A stretch of 64,000 bases of DNA, taken from the NCBI GenBank assembly GCA_029948255.1, contig JALIZF010001645.1, positions 464,161 through 528,160 of the forward strand. The letters run 5' to 3'. Positions within the stretch are counted from its first letter, which is position 1. The number at the start of each line of letters is the position of its first letter. Below are positions 60,196-64,000 of the stretch, one piece after another. The stretch is from Telmatactis stephensoni (lineage: Eukaryota > Cnidaria > Anthozoa > Actiniaria > Isophelliidae). The position numbers and the translations under genes are program-made. The notes beneath the pieces are model-generated. The model made no database searches. It was given only the letters and a program-made list of their open reading frames with translations, and had not been told where the DNA came from.

Positions 60196-60495
60196 TTACT
60201 GCAATTTTCATAATACTGCGAACTCTGACCTTCAAACAGTCCGTTGGAATTTGGTTTTTCGCTTCCGCCCACTTCAAACAAGCAACCAAAAAATACTCAT
60301 AAAGATCCCTAAAAACCCATCAAATGACTTAATATGATCTTTAGACGATCTGTAACAGCTAAATATGATTTTGGTATTAGTTAAATCTACGTATTTTTAA
60401 TTTTATTTTTTATTTTGATTGACGGAAGCTAATTTGGCAAGAACCATTTGAGTGTTTACATGTCCGAGTTCGCATGATTTTGAAAATTGCAGTAA
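60196..60495. mobile_element. TTACTGCAATTTT MITE family, copy 2
   Basis: Ends TTACTGCAATTTTCA and TGAAAATTGCAGTAA are exact complements. Colinear with 10863-11163. Confidence 0.85.
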
Positions 60496-60999
60496 TAGAT
60501 AAAAGCTATAAAATCATAACTATCTTCTCCGACTTCAAATGAATGACCCCTGGAATATATCTGACCTTAAGAAATAATTTACTTGGTACCAAGGGGTACC
60601 GAAGTAGTATTCTTCAATATAAATAGAAAATATGATTTATAAATAACAAAGCCAAAACTAATAATAATATTTTTTGTATACAGTGAAAAGCTGAAAAAAA
60701 TTATATTACCTAAAAAAATCCCATTCACTTGAACACATTAATTCAAATTCAAGATAGCAGAAGTTTTTGAAGCATTTGTGTCTTACAGGAAATATATATA
60801 CGTTGTGTAAATTTTTTTTTGTAGATTTTAAAGTTTGTATCTAATTTATATCCTTTTTGGGCAATATACTGTATTTCTGAAGTAGCACAAGTGTTTTCTT
60901 TTTTCTTTTTCTTTTTTGTTTGTATAGGCTGGCAAAAGCTTCCCTAATGGTCTTCACCGTTAAGTGCACAATAAAATGTCTAGTTTCAATCTCTTTTTT

Positions 61000-61345
61000 A
61001 CAACACTTGATACTAATCTCGCAATCTGATTGGTTGATAACAGTATGTCAATAAGAGGACTGACACACTGCTGACGCGTTTAATATCGGCGCGCGCTCGT
61101 TCTGTTGCCCCATTTGCAAAGGATTTTTTAACTTTCATCTCAAATAATTGTCGCAAAAAGGCGAATTGAAGATGTTTTTGAGTTGTCTGTCCTCATATTA
61201 ACACACTCTTGTCGCCATAAAATGTCCAAAACTTTGCAGTGAAATCACTTGCTGCGCTCGTAATTCCACTTCAGTTTTGAACATTTTATGACGTCAAGGG
61301 TGTGTCAAAAGGTAAGACAACTCAAAACTATCTTCAATTTGTTAA
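61000..61345 (+). mobile_element. ACACTCTTGACGTCATAAAA MITE family, copy C
   Basis: Same orientation and structure as 29124-29468: CAACACTTGATACTAATCTC start, GTTCTGTTGCCCCATTTG inside, and TCTTCAATTTGTTAA end. It lies 196 bases from the end of GBA2. Confidence 0.85.
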
Positions 61346-61540
61346 ATTGAGGGAAGCGAGGGGAAGAAATTGTTACAACACAAATTGAAAAGACTGTGAT
61401 CCCCTGACGTGAAAAATGCAATTTTTACAGACCAAGAAGGAAGCTAGTGCTTTACAAGTGTCTTATAGCTTGAGCCTGCTCAAGCTCTCTAGTTCTATTT
61501 AGTAATTTTGTATACATTATAGATGAAAATACATATCTAA

Positions 61541-63587
61541 CTATTTAAATTGCGGTAAGGTCTGAACATTCTCACTTTTCTCTGTTGCCTTTGTCTTTAC
61601 TCTGTTATCAATAGCCCACTGCATTGACCATATGCTCAAAGGTCTCATGTAGGCCAGTGACCTGTAGTTGCCATTAGCAACAATGGCTTCTGGAGTTTGG
61701 AAGCTCATTCCAAGCCTCTCAAAGCATGTATTGTAGATCCCACTTGCTGTTTTGAAGCCTTCTTCAATCATACCCTTTCATTACGAAAACAAATTATTAT
61801 TGTTTTAAATAGTTAATTCAGTTTATGGGAATGTCACACTACACTACAAATTTTAGAAATGGACCTTTTTTTTGCTTTTGACCACCCCTCCCTTCCCATA
61901 CTTTTCTAATGGTCTGCCCCTAAGTGCAACATTGAGTTAAAAATGGGCAGATTGTAATATGGCACACGTGCAGTTACGTTTAGCGCAACGTTAGGTAAGT
62001 TGTAGCAAAATGTTGCCGAATTTTGAATGAACGAACATTGTGTCCACCATTCAGGCGTGTCAAGGATGCTAACTCTTCAGAGATAACAGTGCATGCATGA
62101 AAAAACATGCTTACAAAATTCATGGTACTCCATGTCTACTAAATGTCATACCTCTTGTATCATAGATGCAGCTACTGCATATGTAACACCTGTCCAGACT
62201 TCTTCAGCTTGTAAGCTGCTTGTGTCAACCTAAACAAAAAAATCATTAAACAGGATTAATACAAGATAATTTATTTGGTTGTTTCTAGTTTCGTTTTTTT
62301 ATGAAAAGTTGATAAACGTTTCGGCCCAAACGAGGACCTTCTTCAGTGTGACAAAAAACTTTTTTTTGTCAAAGAACGAAGCTAGAGACAACCAAATAAA
62401 TTATCATGAATAATCCTAGCTGCAAATTCCAAATATTTCAGGATTAATACAAATGACACCGTAATGAATATGACAAATTAAAGACAAAACCTTCTATAAG
62501 GAAAATGACACACTGAGGAGGACCAGCTTGAGGGATTCACAATTCCAAATGAGTCAGCATGTCACTGAAAGATGACTGGATGGCAAGAGCTTACCTGACC
62601 ATTTGGGCGCATACCATTGACTGCACCCATTGTTCCATCTTGGAATTTCATAACATTGTATTCAAAAATAGTTTGTAATGCACTGGTTACATGCTCTAAT
62701 GGAAAAACCTAAAAGCAAAGATATATTGAAACTGTAATTATTACAACGATGATGATGATGATAATGGTGGTGATGAAGGTGTTACAATGATGATTTGAGT
62801 TGTTGAGCCACTCATCTCTCATCGCTGTGTGTGTATGAGCTCTGCCTCCGGTGCTGGATCATATGTGAGTTGAGGTTGTTTGAGGGTTTCCTCCACATAC
62901 TCCAGTTTTCCTCCCTCAGCAAAAAAATCAACATGTGAGTCAAGTGATGTTTGTAAAATATTTAATGTAGTCATTGATATTTTGGCATAGGAAAGTTGAT
63001 TACCATTTTATCTACCATTAGAGAAAAGTTAAGAAAAGACCCAGAAAAGTCACTTTAGCCATTTTCATGGGCACTCTTCAATTAGCCACTTTAGAAACGA
63101 GCGGAGGACTGGGAACGAGTTTTTAGAATTAATCTAATTAAGAAATGAGCCCCATCACAAGAAAGAGCATATCGTAAATATTAAGTTTCAGGATTTTGAC
63201 AAAGTTTGGATAAGTATTAAATGATCTGCAGACATTCAAAAACTGTAAAAATTACAAAGAAATGTATGCTTACTAGGGACACCTAAATTTTAAATAGCTG
63301 CAAATCATTGGATAATAATCCAAACCCTATCAAAATCCTGAAACTTAATATTTACGATATGCTCTTTCTTGTGATGGGGCTCATTTCTTAATTAGATTAA
63401 TTCTAAAAACTCGTTCCCAGTCCTCCACTCGTTTCTAAAGTGGCTAATTGTTAACCAGTGACACCAACCTCATCATCTGCACGTTGTGCAAGATCACAAG
63501 CATGTAAATACCACTGTCCAGCCAGCTGGTCAGCCATAATACTGTTATGGTACTTGTGATCACTGCTATCATAGTTATAATATTTAC
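61541..63587 (-). CDS. GBA2: GBA2, non-lysosomal glucosylceramidase (C-terminal four exons; partial)
   Basis: Four minus-strand exons, all phase 0 between them: 63469-63587, 62595-62708, 62152-62229 and 61541-61774; about 180 residues. GBA2 hydrolyses glucosylceramide to glucose and ceramide at ER/Golgi-related membranes (glycoside hydrolase family 116). Landmarks of the catalytic (alpha/alpha)6 domain's end are [60 protein letters not shown] and [18 protein letters not shown]. The first listed exon starts with two bases of a split codon, so more exons lie beyond the window. Its donor is GTTGGT, which is weak. The terminal exon ends after QTLPQFK. Confidence 0.93.
62252..62417. mobile_element. 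Inverted-repeat element with hammerhead-like core
   Basis: AGGATTAAT and AATTTATTTGGTTGT at the left pair with ACAACCAAATAAATT and ATAATCCT at the right. Between the arms, the minus strand of 62311-62346 reads CUGAAGA, a 5-bp stem GGUCC/GGGCC with a six-base loop, then GAAAC: the conserved hammerhead ribozyme core arrangement. The pairing expected for stem I and stem III is poor. Hammerheads are known in Penelope-like retroelements and retrozymes of animals. Confidence 0.5.
63080..63449. mobile_element. Near-perfect fold-back element beside a GBA2 exon
   Basis: Arms of about 130 bases (63080-63215 and 63322-63449) appear almost identical when reverse-complemented, including TTAGCCACTTTAGAAACGAG, AGAAATGAGCCCCATCACAA and ATATTAAGTTTCAGGATTTT. 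The loop is about 105 bases. It ends 20 bases from the donor side of the GBA2 exon at 63469. Confidence 0.9.
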
Positions 63588-63638
63588 CTAGTCAATAATA
63601 AATAATAAACAGATTAGTATGGAATTACATGGATTTAT

Positions 63639-63960
63639 ATAATAATTGGCATATTACGCGCGCTCTGATTGGTCGAACAACCATGTGTGATTAGAGTACA
63701 CACACATAGATGGCGTCATCGAATCTTACGCGCACTCTGATTGGTTGGAATGTTTCGATAAATATTATATAAAACAGATAGATTCCATTTTTCCGTGCGT
63801 CTGTATACGTACTCTAATCGATGCACAGAAGACGTCAAAATGTGGTGAGAACTTCGACTTCGTCTCGTGGCGTACTTTTTTGTTCTCACCACATTTTGAC
63901 TTCATCTGTGCATCAATTAGAGTACAGACGCACGGAAAAATGGAATCTATTTGTTAAATA
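63639..63960 (+). mobile_element. CTGATTGGTTG MITE family, copy 3
   Basis: Closely colinear with 43241-43578 (same CATGTGTGATTAGAGTACAC and ATAGATGGCGTCATCGAATC). It lies in a GBA2 intron at the window's right edge. Confidence 0.85.
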
Positions 63961-64000
63961 ATATTACCTAGTCAACAATAATAATAATAATAATAAAACA

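Noticed and set aside
61541..61771. Stand-alone 76-aa protein starting MIEEGF
   Set aside because: It is the last exon of GBA2; the preceding codon and acceptor join it in frame to the exon at 62152.

Overview
Animal nuclear DNA, AT-rich, with intron-split genes, large introns and many short inverted-repeat transposons. Gene content is metazoan (COX5A, PYM, KGD4/MRPS36, RGP1, histone H3.3, GBA2). The combination of a modular LRR-Ig-EGF protein, dense MITEs and tRNA-derived SINEs suggests a cnidarian, probably an anthozoan such as a coral. The species guess is inference; the animal origin is not. All gene models below were built by reading splice sites and checking exon phase by hand.

Layout. 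1-4655: non-coding, with a SINE copy and a long hairpin element. 4656-21060 (+): a 19-exon gene for a secreted protein (849 aa) made of signal peptide, LRRNT, 13 LRR exons of exactly 72 nt, LRRCT, two Ig domains, one EGF-like domain and a Ser-Gly-rich tail that looks like a glycosaminoglycan attachment region. 21126-26078: repeats only. 26079-27205 (-): COX5A, a respiratory-chain subunit. 27692-38536 (+): a 7-exon gene I do not recognise (415 aa), divergent from COX5A. 41642-42181 (-): PYM, a partner of the exon-junction complex. 42463-43892 (+): KGD4/MRPS36, divergent from PYM and ending in a 6-codon micro-exon. 43893-48863: repeats. 48864-54023 (-): RGP1, subunit of the RIC1-RGP1 Rab6 exchange factor, 7 exons. 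56393-56803 (+): intronless histone H3.3-type gene with its own TATA/CCAAT promoter. 56804-61540: repeats. 61541-63587 (-): the last four exons of GBA2 (non-lysosomal glucosylceramidase), which continues past the right edge.

The genes are ordinary housekeeping neighbours with no sign of a shared pathway or operon. Two head-to-head pairs (COX5A/unknown gene and PYM/KGD4) probably share promoter regions. I found no new defence or mobile system. The most informative parts are the modular proteoglycan-like gene, the unrecognised gene, and a well-preserved transposon record: a nested MITE, a TTAA-flanked MITE, a 5'-truncated LINE with target-site duplication, a tRNA-SINE family, near-identical fold-back arms and hammerhead-like cores.
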